Assembly: GCA_949987565.1 (NCBI GenBank)
Contig: OX465119.1
Location: 13,370,578-13,434,577 of the forward strand
DNA length: 64,000 nt
Source: Luidia sarsii
Taxonomy: Eukaryota; Echinodermata; Asteroidea; Paxillosida; Luidiidae
Reading direction: 5' to 3'
Translations under genes and position numbers: made by a program
Shown: positions 41,269 through 51,920 of the stretch, one piece after another
How the letters are laid out: each line of letters begins with the position of its first letter
How positions within the stretch are numbered: position 1 is the stretch's first letter
The notes under the pieces: model-generated
What the model was told of the DNA's origin: nothing
Database searches by the model: none
The model's input: the letters and a program-made list of their open reading frames with translations, nothing else

Positions 41269-42689
41269 GGGAAATCGGGCAGGAGGAAGAGAAGAAGAAG
41301 AAGAACAAGTCCTGATCCTTTTCCCCCCACGATCGGTGAGGTTGAGCTACGGATCGGTGAGGTTGAGCTACGGGTTTTCCCCCATCCGATCCTCGGTTCT
41401 CTGCTAGCTGGCTGGGAAAAAACTGCGATAGGAATTACGACGGGAGAATACCTCCACCTGTCGTGCGGACGTCCATTGACATCACAGCGCGGTGTGATGA
41501 GGAATAATGTACCCCTTATCTAAACGTCCCCCGCCCGCATATTTGTGCGTTTACATCATGCAGTTCGCGTCGGTGGCATGCGGAATATCTACTTTTGTTT
41601 TTTTCCGTCAGCCAATTTGAGATTGATTCCGTTATATGCCACAGTTTATCAGTAACCATTGCAGCAATTTGGGAATGCCGTTAAAAAATCTTGCCGGAGA
41701 TAAATATAACGACGTTATCTACGCGTTTGTAATTGTATACTTTGGGTGCTGCGTAACGAATTGTCCGCCACGCGTATGGCGGGCGTGTTGTGTATATCGT
41801 GCGTCCAGAAAATGGGCGGGGTTTGGGAAGTTGAGGGGGCAGGGGAAAACCCACAAACTCTATTCCAAATTGGTTTCGTTCTCACAATTTTCATCACAAA
41901 GACTCGGACAGGATACACACAACTAATGACTCTTGACAAAATCAGAATTATTGCTTAATTTATTTCATCTTCGAATAACCCACAGATAAGTATAAACCAT
42001 ACAAATTACAAACCCATTACAAATTCCATTTAGACCCTTATTATACTATAGTTTAAACCCAATTAGATGCTAATACTACAGTTTAACATTAATTACCATT
42101 TCTGCCGATTTCACCCATGGTCTCAAATTAAGGTTTATCAAAATCTACGTGGTTTTTTTTTTCCGAATCATAATGACAGGCTGTATTTGTTTGAAAAAAA
42201 AAAATTAATGTGGCAGAGAAATGACAAAGGTGTTGAGAAAGACAATGGATGCAAGACTAAACGAGGTAGCCATGTTTCTCAAAAACAAAGCAAAAATTTA
42301 AGAGATAACTTTTGATGAAAATAGCACGTCCTGACTGTCAGAGCTCAATGTTGTTGTTTTTTATCCTAGCAGGTCCTTTCTCATAAAGTGATCATTCTAC
42401 TTCTAGGATTCGAATTTCGGGCACTCTAAATTTTTGGAGCTTTGCTTTTTGGTCATTGAAGGCAGTGGGAATTGTGCAACATTTTTTTTGCTACTCAAAG
42501 CCGTAACTGAAACTTTCTTGGACACCCAACTTACTTTGTATGATTTTCCTTCAACATTGGGCCCGTTATTACCCTGGAAATCCTGTTTCAGCTCCCGAGG
42601 GGAGTGGGCAAAATTAATGCGCTCTGCTGCTACTCAGCAAAGCAGAAAGGCTTATTAGTCACAGAAATATCTCTAACCTCACAGGGCTT
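41269..42689. other. MIB1 upstream region, no gene seen
   Basis: 41269-41600 is relatively GC-rich with a duplicated GATCGGTGAGGTTGAGCTAC at 41332-41370 and is the likely MIB1 promoter and 5' UTR. No TATA box can be assigned. Beyond it, AT-rich intergenic sequence. Confidence 0.5.
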
Positions 42690-43105
42690 AACCTTAGCAC
42701 TAACCGCCCGACGGTCATTGTCTCGTAAAAACAGCTGCGGGCTAGTCAAATGACCCACTTTGCTAGCCCAGCGGACTAGTAAAAAGAAGATAGCGGTGTG
42801 GCAGCAAAAAACAATGCAGGTGGGATGAGAAAGTAGGAACTAACAATTTGTTTTACTTGACCTAATAACCTTGTGTTAAATTCAATCCGTGTCCTATTCA
42901 CCCTCTTCCCCCTTCCTTCATGTACATGTATCTGTTTTGTCCTTGTCACTCTGCCTTTGAGAAAGGTCCTGCTAGGATCGAAACGTCAGGCCCAATAAAT
43001 TTTGAAATTCAATATGAATTATACAGGGCTAGTAAAATTTGCTGTGGGCTAGCGAAAAAATAAATTTACTAGCCCCGTGGGCTAGTTAAAGAAAAACATA
43101 AGCGT
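42690..43105 (+). repeat. CTAG-rich dispersed repeat, copy 4, with nested insertion
   Basis: Same order as copy 3, split after GTGTTAAATTCAAT by a hammerhead-ended fragment at about 42886-43004. Confidence 0.9.
42886..43004 (+). mobile_element. Nested Penelope-like 3' fragment
   Basis: CCGTGTCCTATTCACCCTCT through the hammerhead-like block to CCAATAAATTTTG; AAATTCAAT is present on both sides, the target-site duplication. Confidence 0.85.
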
Positions 43106-43600
43106 GACAATTTTTTTCTCTTTTTATCAGAATACACAAATACACTAGAAATTTGAAAAGAAAAGTAATCAGCCAGTGGTTAAAATACCTAGCAGGTTCG
43201 ATTTTGTATGAAAATATATATGCATTAAGAGCATTTTAAGATTGAAATATTCTAGATATATTTTTTCACCATCCTGGGTGGAATTGATAAAAGTAGGTTT
43301 TACATCAATAATTGTTGTGTTATGGATTGTACAATTATGTTTTAAAAATGTGTGTAGGCATGCATTAAGACTATGGTATTTGTATCAAAACCATCGGTTC
43401 TCACAAGAATTAGATTCTGTTTGAAAATTGTACATATTCAGCATTTTCTTTCTTTTTTCTTTTTATGAACATCATGATTTGAGGTGGAAACAAAGGAAAA
43501 TATAATTTTCGGGGCATACAAATTTTTTCAAGAGAGGCAATCATTAAGAATGGCAGGAATAGAATGTCTTAGAATCCACTTGAACAAGGACGTCAATATA
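43106..43600. other. No gene seen
   Basis: AT-rich intergenic sequence. Confidence 0.4.
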
Positions 43601-43604
43601 TCAA

Positions 43605-44160
43605 GCCAGGGTACCAGTTAAACCTGGGCGCCAGTTAAATCACGGCATCAGATAAACTTGGGCAATTGTTACTTCTGGGCACCAGTTAAATCCGGGGCAA
43701 GAGTCAAACCTGGGCACTAGTCAAACGTGGGCACCAGTTAAATCTAGGCATCAGATAAACTTGGGCACCAGTCAATACTGGGCACCAGTCAATACTGGGC
43801 ACCAGTCGCACCGGGCAAACCTGGGCACCGGGCAAACCTGGGCACCAGGCAAACCTGGGCACCAGGCAAACCTGGGCACCAGGCAAACCTGGGCACCAGG
43901 CAAACCTGGGCACCAGTCAAACCTGGGCACCAGGCAAACCTGGGCACCAGTCAATACTGGGCACCAGTCAATACTGGGCACCAGTCAAACCTGGGCACCA
44001 GGCAAACCTGGGCACCAGGCAAACCTGGGCACCAGGCAAACCTGGGCACCAGGCAAACCTGGGCACCAGTTAAACCCAGGCACAAGCTAAGCATGGGGGT
44101 ATCCTGTTCAATATCGGCACCAGTAAAACTTGGACACCAGTTAAAACCTGGGCGCCACTT
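43605..44160. repeat. 17-bp satellite GGGCACCAGGCAAACCT
   Basis: Over 25 units, most regular at 43800-44070; edges diverge. Confidence 0.95.
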
Positions 44161-44283
44161 AAACATGCAAACAAAATGGCTTCCACCAATCCTCAGCTTA
44201 GGCTCCAACTCGGGCTTCGTCTCCATCATCCCCCCCCCCCAAAAAAAGCTGGGAATACAGGTGGTAATTGAAAAAAAAAAGTG

Positions 44284-44289
44284 TTTATT
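44284..44289 (-). promoter_or_regulatory. ENDOU: Polyadenylation signal of the ENDOU gene
   Basis: AATAAA on the minus strand, 35 bases past the ENDOU stop codon, implying a very short 3' UTR. A poly-A stretch on the plus strand (poly-U in the transcript) follows directly. Confidence 0.65.
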
Positions 44290-44324
44290 CGTGGAAACCG
44301 TCAGAGAAGGTGTAGAAAAGTTGC

Positions 44325-44477
44325 CTAGTCCGTGTTGATGATAGTCGGATAGGAACTACTGAGGATGTCCATGGGGCGGCGATCAAAGGTGTGGACGGTG
44401 AGTTCCAGGTCGTACTCATCCAGCTCAACCATGGATCGTTTCCTGCCCTTGAAGAAGAGCACGGTGTACAGGGCCAC
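44325..44477 (-). CDS. ENDOU: ENDOU last exon with stop
   Basis: 51 codons: [50 protein letters not shown] then TAG. ALYT(V/L) after SPEFE is the conserved end of the EndoU catalytic fold. Acceptor TCTCCCTAG. Confidence 0.92.
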   Translation of the reverse strand: MALYTVLFFKGRKRSMVELDEYDLELTVHTFDRRPMDILSSSYPTIINTD

Positions 44478-47400
44478 CTAGGGAGACAGAAAACAAAAAG
44501 GGTAATGCACGGGACAACTATTATCATAGATGTAACAAGATGTTTGCATCGAGGAGAATGTAATTCAATGAGGGTTTGTCCTGTTCGACGTGATAAGTGC
44601 TGATTGCTCAGTGCTTATCACGTCGAGCAGGGCAAACGCTCATTGAATGAGAACTACATGTACTGTATATTGCTACACCAGATAAAAAATGTATGATTCA
44701 TGACCCAGTCTAAGACTCAAGTCCACTTCAAGTTTCATAGGCCTATTCCATGACTCAGACTCAAATCACAATAAGAAATGACTCAGACTCAACTCCAACT
44801 CAAGTCTAATTTTCCACAACTCAGACTCGGACTGAGAATCGGATTTGAGTCTAACTCAAAATCTCATATTCCATGACTGAGAATCGGACTTGAGTCACGA
44901 TAACAGATGACTCAGGCTTGACTCCAACTCGAGTCTCAATTTCCATGACCCAGACTCAAGTCATGATAATAAACAACTCAGACTGAAATCACAATAACAT
45001 TATGATCTTAAGTTCGGACATTCTGTCTCGGACCTGGGCTGGATTTCACAAAGCCTTACGATGCATCGTATCTCAACTTTACGACAAACAACCCATCGTA
45101 AGTTGTCGCTACGATGAGTTTGGTGAAATCGGTCTCTGGTCTCCCGCGATTCTGGCTTCACTGCGTTATTGAGAGGGGATAGCTACCTCAAACTCGGGGC
45201 TGGTTCCAATGAAAGAGCTCCCCACTGGTTTCACATCACCCTTCCAAGTGAACTGCAGGCTCATCAGACGCTTGTTCTCGTGCGATTCTCCACGCTTGGC
45301 CCTCTGCAAAGAGGAAATTTGTTTTTGAAAAAAAAAAGCGGGTCAATGCAGTTTTTCAAAGGGTTCTCAGTCTGACATTCTTGAGTGGCTGAATTTTTTT
45401 TTAGTATTGAATTATTTCTGTTTTCCTTTGCCAGGGTGGGGGCACCAGTCAGAAGCAATTCAACCATAAACTGCCGTATATCTCCAGGGATCACACCCTG
45501 GCTTTCATTCAGATGCAAACAAGCAATTGTTTTTTTGTTTTTTTTGCCACACTGGTTATTTTGTGAAAACCAATGGGAGAGGGAGCAGAGGTTAATCATA
45601 AAATACGGAGGAGCTAGTGGACTTTGGAGAAGCCAGGAGTATCCCTGACTACCTTTCCTCTGGGCGGGAGGGGGAGAGTGGAGGATGATCATCAAATAAG
45701 GAGGAGCTGGTGGGCTTTGGGAAGCCTGGAGTCCCAGATTACCTTTCCTCGAGGCGGGACCCAGCCTTTGTAGTCCACGTTGCCTGCCTTCTCCTGGAGA
45801 TAGAATTGGATCCAGTTGTGGAAGCCGGACACTTCGCCGTTCTTGGTCTCGCCGACGAAGACGTGCTCAAAGCCGGACGAATCGCCAGGCCTGAAGAGCA
45901 AACCCCAGTGACGAGAACATTTTACAGCCCAATGTCGGGGATTCGGGAATTGCCGATATATCTTTGAGAGGAGATTTCTAGCATAGGGTTGAGGTAAGGG
46001 TTGCTTCGGTAGAGAATTGGGTGAGAGTTTGGGAAGGGGTCTGGGCTTAGGGGAGGAGTTCGGGGCTAAGGGGTAGGGTTTGGAGTTTGGGGGTAGGGTT
46101 TGGGGCTTGGGTTGGGTTTGGGATGGGAATGGGGTTTCGAGGTCTGGGGTGAAAATTAGGCCACTTAGGGGTAGGGTTGGGAGATTGGGGGTAGGGTTTT
46201 GGGGCTTGGGTGGGGTTTGGGATGAGAATGGGGTTTCGAGGTCTGGGGTGAAAATTAGGCCATGGGGCTTAGGGGTAGGGTTGGGAGATTGGGGTAGGGT
46301 TTGGGGCTTGGGTGGGGTTTGCGATTAGAATGGGGTTTTGAGGTTCGGGGTGAAAATTGGGGCTTAGGGGTAGAATTTGGAGATTGGTGTAGGGTTTAGA
46401 GCTTGGATGGGGTTTTGGTTTTGGGCGGGGGCGTTGTGATGAGGTTTGGGGCCTGGAGTACAGTTTGGGAATTGGGGTAGGGTTTGGGGCTGACATTCCG
46501 TCAGTGTAAATATAAAAGTAGGAATGCAACATGCAATTACTTTTTGGAACATGTGGCCGCAGAAGAAAAAAACCCAATTGCCACACGGCTTAAAGCCCCT
46601 ACACAACATTGGTAATATCGAAAAACAGAAATGTTCACAGATTTACGTGAAACATATACAGTTTGAAGATGGTTATAGTAGAAACCTCTCACTGAAATAT
46701 GTCTGCCTAAAATGTTGTATTTTGGGAGAAATGATTAAAAGAAATAGTTTACGTCTCACCGAGATCTAAACTATTTTTCAGAACAGTACGGCGTTGAATG
46801 CTGCATTTTCGCGAAACAAATTAATGATTTTCACGATTTTCTCGAGACTCGGTTGGCGGATTGAGCTGAAATTTTCACAGGTTTGCTGTTTCATGCATAT
46901 GTTGGATCAGAGAAAGTGTGTATGCTATTCTGTGACTTCGACCAATGTTGTGTAGGGGCTTAAAGAGTGGCTCTGGTGAGTGTTAGGATGGCGTTAGGCT
47001 AAGGACTGGGGGTAGCTGTAGGGGTGAGGATTTGTTAGAGACAGACGGCACCTGGGGTCACTTACTTTCCCCTCATTCCGGCAGTCCTTGGGTAAAGATC
47101 AAACCAGAGCTTGTAGAGAAGCTTCTTGAACTCAACATCATCCTTTGGGATGTTGGATGCGTTCTGCACCAGATACTGGTGTGCAATCTTCATCACCTAT
47201 TCCCCCCCAAAAAAACAAAAGCAAATGTAAAGTGATAGGGAGAACACGACCATCTTATTTCTGACTCTGAAAGTTACAATGGTAAGGGGCGTTTCGGCGG
47301 GACCTTACTCAACCACTTTGCAACGTGCCAGCTTTCAGTGGCCGCGACAGGGGCTTTGAAATAATGCCCTTTTTTTCCCTGGAGATGTACGGCAGTTAAT

Positions 47401-49521
47401 GGTTGAATTGTGTCTGACTGGCGCAACCACCCCGGCAAAGACTAAGGGCTGGATAGCTCAGATGGAAGAGCACTGGTACGTTAATCCAGAGGTCTGGGAT
47501 TGGAAGTCTCAGGTCCAGTCAAAGTTTTCTTTGAACATTTTTCAATTTGCTCAAAAGTTCCCAGTCAGTTTTTCCTTGGTTTGCCTGATTCAGGGATGTA
47601 AATGACCGGCAAAGTGATTTCCTGAAAATCACCGAAAATCACCGAAATTGTGCGACTGCGAGTGAGCGCTTACGCGACCGAGAGATGCGATTGCGAGATT
47701 CAGGGCAGGGATGCAGGCACCCTTCAGTTTCTTGGATTTTTACAGATAAAATTGAGCAGTTTGAGATACCAGTTTGACATAAAAAAAATAAAAATAAAAA
47801 ACAATAATAATAATAATTGTTTTTTGTTTGTTTAAATCACGCCATTTCCGGACATCCGGAATTTTCCGGAAGTCTTACATCCCTGTTGATTTTCAAAACC
47901 TCGCTAAAATAATCCGGAACAATAAATACCTGTGAAAAAAATAAATAATCTCAAAATTTAGTGGGCCTGACGTTTCGATCCTAGCAGGACCTTTCTCAAA
48001 GGCAAAGTAACAAGGACAAAACAGATACATGTACACAAAGAAAGGGAGAAGAGAGTGAACATGACACGGATGAGAAACAAAGGACAAAGAGTAAAGCTGG
48101 TAGGGTGAGATCAAAGGGAAGGGCAAGGAGTAGGGTAGGGATTAGTGAGAAGAGGGGGAAAGATCAAAAAGAGAAGTGTGGAGGAGTGAACACAAAAGAA
48201 GGATTATCAGAAAGCTGCATGGTGTTAGTCATTACCCTCCTGGATGTTGAGACCATGTGGTTGAATAGTCCCAAGACGCTTCATCCACATTTTCGCACGG
48301 CTAATAAATAAATAAATACATTGGAGGATCAGTTTGTAAAAGACGGAACTAAAGTTTCCCAATTTCCAGCCTTACTTTGGTCTTCATGATCTCGTTGATG
48401 AAGCGCCTGTTCTCGGCAACCTCCTCAGGGGTCACCGTCTCGGAGACGCCGGTGGCCGTCTCATAGTTGTCCAGGAGACTGATGAAGCCTGCCCCCAGAC
48501 CAAGCCAAGGCCGAAAATAGAGAAACATAACGCGACAGTCATTTTGAAGCACCGGCTGAATTTGCAATTATTGATAAAAAAGAGTAGGTGATATACAAAA
48601 ATGTTGCAAACTGCTTACTGACTAAAATTACCAAAATGTAAATCTTACAATTTAGTGGGCCTGATATTTCGATCCTAGCAGGACCTTTCTCAAAGGCAGA
48701 GCCTTTTTACAAGCTCTTGATAGCACAGATAGCACAGATAGCACAGATAGCACAGATAATAAAGATAAAAAAGAGTAATTAGAAATCAGGAATTTAACAG
48801 CTTTATTTGAGGAAAAATCTGAGGTTTTCAGTTGGGGTAAATCGGAAACCGGAATCGGAAGAGAATGTTTGGAAACAGGGAAGCTGAATACTGATTTAAA
48901 TCAATTTTATATGTCAAGCAAAAGGACAGAGGAAATAACATCGAACGATAAGGCCTTCTGCCTGAAGGAATCTTAAAGCTAAACGAAGTCTGGCTAAGAA
49001 AGGAATATAACCAGGACACTCCTACAACATAAATAAATAAATTATTAGCTTTATACCTTACATTACGACTGGTCGGATGACTGGCTAACACATAATACAA
49101 CATAACATAACTTAAGTTACATAGAATAACTAATTGAATGCCAAGGTCCATTCAAGGCTCTACCCGCCCCCAAGGGTAGGCTGGAACGTTCATTACAGTA
49201 TTTCCAAGCCAAAAATCGGAATCCGCTATCAAGAGCTTGTCAAAAGTGAACATTTTTTTACCCCAAAAGAGGAGCGATTCCTCCAAAATAGGAACGGCTG
49301 GTAACTACGCCTTACACTTGTAGGTGGGCTTCTCCAGTACGTCTTCAGACACCCAGCTGAACAGGGGACGCTTAGCCCGGTCCTGCTGGCCCATGTTGCT
49401 GTAGAAGGTGTAGCCCTGCGGGTCCAGCTTGTAGTCCACCCCGGGAGTTAGCTTGTTGTCGTCAGCATCCCACAGCCGTTGACAGATAGAGGTCACCTCG
49501 CGGTCGGGATTGAAGGGTCGC
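44325..49521 (-). CDS. ENDOU: Poly(U)-specific endoribonuclease (EndoU/XendoU family), spliced, 5' end missing
   Basis: Six exons (49316-49521, 48376-48488, 47066-47196, 45743-45890, 45187-45303, 44325-44477) join in phase to ~288 residues spanning the XendoU fold. The family cuts RNA at uridylates, usually giving 2',3'-cyclic phosphate ends. The catalytic triad is visible: His in FEHVFVGE, His in GFHNWIQFY, Lys in [10 protein letters not shown]. The C-terminal [11 protein letters not shown] strand and a short tail end at a TAG. The N-terminal exon or exons, which would show a signal peptide or extra domains, were not found. It sits tail-to-head with MIB1, whose ATG is ~3 kb away on the same strand, and head-to-head with the syntaxin gene. 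Confidence 0.92.
44555..44652. mobile_element. Palindromic MITE-like unit
   Basis: TGTAATTCAATGAGGGTTTG and its complement flank GTGCTGATTGCTCAGTGC; related units at 4650-4745, 33110-33440 and 53600-53870. Confidence 0.75.
44690..45015. repeat. ACTCAGACTCAA-type degenerate repeat
   Basis: Loosely repeated CATGACTCAGACTCAAGTC motifs over ~320 bp. Confidence 0.75.
45035..45140. mobile_element. Short TTTCACAAAGCCTTACGATG MITE
   Basis: GGATTTCACAAAGCCTTACG at one end, ACGATGAGTTTGGTGAAATC at the other. Confidence 0.75.
45187..45303 (-). CDS. ENDOU: ENDOU exon with catalytic lysine
   Basis: 39 codons in phase 0: [20 protein letters not shown] then [19 protein letters not shown]. The Lys of VKPVGSSF aligns with the third catalytic residue of XendoU, from family knowledge. 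Acceptor CTTTGCAG, donor GAG before GTAGCT. Confidence 0.92.
45420..45545 (-). repeat. SINE leader fragment
   Basis: Minus-strand GTGATCCCTGGAGATATACG, and CTTCTGACTGGTGCCCCCAC. Confidence 0.65.
45743..45890 (-). CDS. ENDOU: ENDOU exon with both catalytic histidines
   Basis: Encodes [40 protein letters not shown] and KGWVPPRGK. The histidines in FEHVF and GFHNW are the family's catalytic pair. Acceptor CTCTTCAG, donor AAAG before GTAATC. Confidence 0.94.
46010..46500. repeat. G-rich minisatellite, GGGGTAGGGTTTGGGGCTTG
   Basis: Irregular units with GGGTTTGGGG and TTAGGGGTAGGG; quadruplex-prone on the plus strand. Not a canonical TTAGGG array. Confidence 0.85.
46590..46963. mobile_element. 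TTAA-flanked MITE, complete copy
   Basis: TTAAAGCCCCTACACAACAT at left, complement ending GGGGCTTAA at right; TTAA on each side. In an ENDOU intron. Confidence 0.85.
47066..47196 (-). CDS. ENDOU: ENDOU exon, helical N-lobe
   Basis: Encodes [20 protein letters not shown] then [20 protein letters not shown] and MRGK. It corresponds to the segment with the conserved LW-F-LY-R core of EndoU proteins. The acceptor is a run of pyrimidines ending ATAG; the donor is GGAAA before GTAAGT. Confidence 0.9.
47380..47600 (+). mobile_element. tRNA-derived SINE
   Basis: Leader CCCTGGAGATGTACGGCAGT, tRNA-like 47447-47520 (TGGATAGCTCAGATGGAAGA A box; closing GGTCCAGTC), tail CAAAGTTTTCTTTGAACATT. Confidence 0.75.
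47948..48302 (-). mobile_element. 5'-truncated Penelope-like copy
   Basis: Reverse of 3645-4022: the hammerhead-like end at 47960-48003, then the pyrimidine 3' region, then the end of the protein frame (minus strand [10 protein letters not shown]) near 48230-48260. Confidence 0.8.
48376..48488 (-). CDS. ENDOU: ENDOU exon, N-lobe
   Basis: Encodes [20 protein letters not shown] then [17 protein letters not shown], the F-I-LL-NY and EIMKT blocks typical of the XendoU N-lobe. Acceptor GGGGGCAG, donor ACCAAA before GTAAGG; phases fit both neighbours. Confidence 0.92.
48597..48705 (-). repeat. Hammerhead-like element end
   Basis: ATGTTGCAAACTGCTTACTG to CTTTCTCAAAGGCAGAGCC; followed by short AGCACAGAT repeats. 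Confidence 0.8.
48706..49315. other. No exon seen; ENDOU intron
   Basis: AT-rich intron sequence. GCTCTTGATAGC near 48714 and its near-complement at 49228 may mark the ends of a ~530-bp insertion. Confidence 0.35.
49316..49521 (-). CDS. ENDOU: ENDOU exon, first one recognised
   Basis: Encodes [20 protein letters not shown], a linker with [14 protein letters not shown], then [28 protein letters not shown] and PLF-(V)-KPTY are conserved EndoU blocks. The acceptor is ...CCTGAAG with one carried base, so a preceding exon must end at phase 2. No convincing signal-peptide exon was found between here and 53389. Confidence 0.9.
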
Positions 49522-49654
49522 CTTCAGGGGTAGGGGAGGGGGGGTTGGGGTGAGGAACGGTAAGACAAAAGAGGAGAAGGAGAGAGAGAGAGAGAGGAGA
49601 TGCAAATTTAACTTCCAAGCGGGGCGGATGAACTTTGAAGCAGGATTGCCGCAA

Positions 49655-50110
49655 CCCCAGACATATATAACCTATAGACAGTCAGCGTCTATTAGAAACG
49701 ACGTCAGGATACTGTAATGCCATGGGCGACCAGACTAGCGTCAAACTATGGGCGGAAGTAAAGAGCACTGCCACCATAGACATATACAACCTATAGACAG
49801 TCAGCGTCTATTAGAAACGACGTCAGGATACTGTAATGCCATGGGGGACCTGACTAGCGTCAAACTATGGGCAGAAGTAAAGAGCACTGCCACCATAGAC
49901 ATATATAACCTATAGAAGTCGGCGTCTATTAGAAACGACGTCGGGATACTGTAATGCCATGGGGGACCTGACTAGCGTCAAACTATGGGCAGAAGTAAAG
50001 AGCACTGCCACCATAGACATCCTATAGACAGTCGGCGTCTATTAGAAACGACGGCATGATACTGTAATGCCATAGGGGACCTGACCAGCATCAAACTATG
50101 GGCGGAAGTC
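49655..50110. repeat. 119-bp satellite
   Basis: CCTATAGACAGTCAGCGTCT and GATACTGTAATGCCATGGGC at 119-bp steps, four units. Related sequence at 1127-1190, 58155-58230 and 58485-58550. Confidence 0.9.
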
Positions 50111-50884
50111 AAAAGCAGAAGTATTTGTATGATGCGACGCACATTCAAATTTGCCAATGTTTCAATGACCCTACATGGCAACTTTCACGCATGCACATGC
50201 ATGCACATTTTTTCTATCATACATTCAGGGGGTCCGACATTTGATCCTTTTTTTTCCCCCGCCTTTAAATAAAAAAGGTCCTGCTAGAATAAACACTTCT
50301 ACATTGTTTGAAAACTGTTACCATGCAGTCTTATTATTAATATTATCTAACACATACAGTACAGCTCTTGGTTTTTTTTTTTCAAAAAGGTTTCTTGGAA
50401 GGCTACAAACTTGATAGTGAAAAAGTAAATTAAAAAAATTATTAGATTAAACATTTGATCGAAGCAAAAGCTCAGTACACAATGAATAAAGATAGGCCTA
50501 CAGATTGGAAGTGCTTGGTTCTCTTTTTTTACCCTTTTGACGCCATAGTTGCCTTGTCGTCCTAAGAATTCACCCTAGTCTGAAGACTTGAAGATATTGG
50601 CTGGAGGAGGGAGGGGGTTAAATTTTCAAACGGATTATTGACATTTTTCGAAAATACAAATTGTTATAATACAATTACAAGTCTTTTCTTAATCTCAATC
50701 ATTTTGAGTAGCAAGACCGTTCCCATTAATACCCAAGTACTCAACATTTGTGAGATAATGCCATTTGGTCATTGATGACAGTAAGGTAGTTTGCAAAATT
50801 CTGGTATTACAGGAATTATTTTAAGAAGGTTAATAATAATATAATATATTCACCCTGTAAAGCCTGGCATTTTCCCCACAAACT
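50111..50884. other. No gene seen
   Basis: AT-rich; a decayed hammerhead-family fragment near 50225-50295. Confidence 0.4.
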
Positions 50885-51195
50885 CTATTCTTCCGGTGTG
50901 ATTACAAAATCTTACGGTCTGGGATGCTGTAATTTTTGAGAAATCTTCACTCAAACATCGACAAACAATTCATTACTCAAGAGTAATGAACTATTTCAAG
51001 TATTTGTTACACAACAACAGAAAGGAACATAAACCGAGCCCTTTTACTCATTTTAGTTTTAAATTTTATTTGCCTTTTTCTGCTTTCTCAGTAGTCCGAG
51101 TAACTTGGACCCAACAAGTCACCCTTTTTTTTTATCGAATTATGAAATTTTGAGATTCGGGTGTAACACACAAACTGTGGCAATCTTTTGACCTT
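50885..51195. mobile_element. Chimeric MITE fragment
   Basis: ATCTTACGGTCTGGGATGCT and ACACACAAACTGTGGCAATC belong to the 16062-16432 family. TCCGAGTAACTTGGACCC at 51093-51170 is half of the hairpin MITE inserted inside. Confidence 0.65.
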
Positions 51196-51731
51196 TATCA
51201 ATATCTATGCACGGAGGTAGAAATACAAATAGTCTATGTCTATGTTTAGTATGTAAACTTCAACTTGGCTTTGCCAGTTTTGCCTTTGTCTTTTGACAGT
51301 TTTGTCACCTCATTCTTCTTTGTCGTCTGCTTCGACTTCGAAAGTTTCAAAACAAACTGCAAAGTGCTTAATGAAAGATACTACTAAGTACTTAGTCCTA
51401 CACACTCTTCTTTTGAAAATAAATCGACTCATTTAATCCACGTAAAAGGTAAGAAGACAGCAAGAGCAATCGCAATGTTTGTTTTTCAAAACTTTCATCA
51501 AAGAAATTGGTACCTGTGTGTCTGTAGATATCGTGCTTCCAGGCTACCCACGGGTTGTGCAGGTAAACCACGCCCAATATGTGTACGTGTAAGCTGGGAT
51601 CATTGAGCACAACGGGAATCATGAAGACTGGGATTTAGACCAACATTTCGTAAGTTTTCCACACACGGAGCAGTCTCCAGTCTAATTTGTTGGCCAAACA
51701 ACAACGGCTCAGGCTCATACCGCAAAGTTAC
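51196..51731. other. No exon confirmed
   Basis: A minus-strand open frame at 51398-51622 contains a possible donor (ACACAG before GTACC) but no recognisable motif or signal peptide. It could hold the missing ENDOU 5' exon but cannot be supported. Confidence 0.3.
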
Positions 51732-51920
51732 GGCCCTTTTCCAAAACCCGGCTCAGGCTTCGACTCCGGCTTCGTGTCTGTCATCCAAAAGCTGAAAACA
51801 CAGTTTGGAGTTCTTTGTTGAGGTTGAAGCTTTGGGTTCCTTTTCAAAACGCAAATGGATGGAAGAACTGGAGGCAAAGCTGGAGCCTGAGCCTAAGCCG
51901 GGTTTTGGAAAAAGGGGCCT
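51732..51920. mobile_element. MITE with GGCCCTTTTCCAAAACCCGG ends
   Basis: Left GGCCCTTTTCCAAAACCCGG, right CCGGGTTTTGGAAAAAGGGG. A second copy at 58554-58786; fragments at 44190-44230 and 52185-52215. Confidence 0.8.

Noticed and set aside
46010..46500. Interstitial telomere repeat
   Set aside because: Units are irregular GGGGTAGGGTTTGGGG, not TTAGGG; better described as a G-rich minisatellite.
47447..47520. Functional tRNA gene (also 8118-8188 and 60061-60105)
   Set aside because: Anticodon stem has a mismatch, copies vary, and each is joined to the same SINE leader and tail.
51398..51622. Minus-strand frame (MIPVVLNDPSLHVHIL...) as ENDOU exon 1
   Set aside because: A possible donor is present, but there is no signal peptide or EndoU block and its phase cannot be verified.
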